From Evtepia sp. (GTDB lineage Bacteria; Bacillota; Clostridia; Oscillospirales; Oscillospiraceae): a DNA stretch of 5,872 bases. Every line of letters begins with the position of its first letter. Position 1 is the first letter of the stretch. Made by a program: the position numbers and the translations under genes. Location: assembly GCA_020025735.1 (NCBI GenBank), contig JAHHRP010000109.1, positions 1-5,872 on the forward strand. Direction: 5' to 3'. Shown piece after piece: positions 5,410 to 5,872 of the stretch. The notes under the pieces are model-generated. The model did not search any database, was not told the DNA's origin, and saw only the letters and a list, made by a program, of their open reading frames with translations.

Positions 5410-5872
5410 TCACAGAGGATGTTTTGGAAAAAATATTGTAACTGTTGTGCCGCTATCCAGATCACTGTCCAGGCAAATCTGGGCGTTATGATACTGCGCT
5501 CCATGCTTGACGATAGAAAGGCCCAAACCAGTCCCTCCCATCTGACGGGAATGACTTTTGTCCACTCGATAGAAACGCTCAAAGACCCGATCCTGTTGGC
5601 TCTTGGGTATGCCAATGCCTGTGTCCTCCACGGTTAAAACCACCTGCATGGCTTCCTCAGTGACACGCACAGTGACCGTCCCCCCCTCTTTGTTGTATTT
5701 GATCGCATTGTCGCAGAGATTATAAAGCATCTCATGGAGGATACGCCACACCCCTTGGATTTGCTGGGGACTTCCATCCAGATGTAACGCAACCGAGCGC
5801 TTGGCCGCAGTGGGATCCAGTTCCTCCAGCACCTGCTCTGCTAGGGCATATAGATCCACCGGCTCCAAGGTC
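5410..5872 (-). CDS. phoR: Sensor histidine kinase PhoR, C-terminal ATP-binding part
   Basis: The last roughly 154 codons of a membrane-type sensor kinase; the frame stays open to the right edge, so the sensor, membrane and His-phosphotransfer domains lie outside. The visible part is a complete HATPase_c domain: N-box with Asn in EMLYNLCDNAIKYNK, G1 box EDTGIGIP, F-box RVFERFYRVDKSHSRQ and G2 box GGTGLGLSIVKH. The RVDKxxSRxxGGTGLGLSIVKHGA run is typical of PhoR. The fragment opens with LEPVDLYALAEQVL, the usual linker from the dimerisation domain. The likely role is to phosphorylate the Pho response regulator when phosphate is scarce. The PhoR call rests on these motifs plus the adjacent pst-phoU operon; another OmpR-partner kinase type is possible. 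A response-regulator gene would be expected just upstream, beyond the window. Confidence 0.85.
   Translation of the reverse strand, partial: TLEPVDLYALAEQVLEELDPTAAKRSVALHLDGSPQQIQGVWRILHEMLYNLCDNAIKYNKEGGTVTVRVTEEAMQVVLTVEDTGIGIPKSQQDRVFERFYRVDKSHSRQMGGTGLGLSIVKHGAQYHNAQICLDSDLDSGTTVTIFFPKHPL

Overview
The window is a phosphate-starvation (Pho) locus, with every recognisable gene on the minus strand. Mid-range base composition, lipoprotein PstS, Gram-positive-type Shine-Dalgarno sites (GAGGAAA, AGGAGG, AAAGGAG), a TTG start, and TTAACA-like direct repeats recalling the Bacillus PhoP box all suggest a Firmicute, probably a clostridial gut-type bacterium (Oscillospirales-like). That placement is inference from protein style, not a database match.

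Read in the direction of transcription (right to left), the window opens with the C-terminal ATP-binding half of a PhoR-type sensor kinase (cut by the right edge). It is followed after about 57 bases by a 219-residue HD-domain protein with an uncharacterised C-terminal module. A strong intrinsic terminator ends that unit. About 90 bases later comes a candidate four-repeat PhoP box and a -10 element, then pstS (phosphate-binding lipoprotein), a perfect 14-15 bp hairpin with no U-tract, pstC, pstA (permeases), pstB (ATPase) and phoU. From pstC to phoU the genes are separated by at most 3 nt or overlap. Downstream of phoU, a second candidate PhoP box overlaps the phoU stop codon and precedes a promoter and the first 42 codons of an Na+/phosphate symporter-like gene that runs off the left edge.

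As a system: PhoR would sense phosphate limitation through PstSCAB/PhoU and activate its (unseen) response regulator. That regulator would bind the two candidate boxes and raise both a high-affinity ABC importer and probably a second, Na+-coupled phosphate transporter. The hairpin after pstS probably lets the binding protein be made in excess over the membrane parts. The least explained element is the HD-domain protein between the sensor kinase and the transporter. The canonical pst genes are ordinary; the regulatory sites and the HD gene are the points of interest. I see no mobile element, CRISPR array, tRNA or rRNA.
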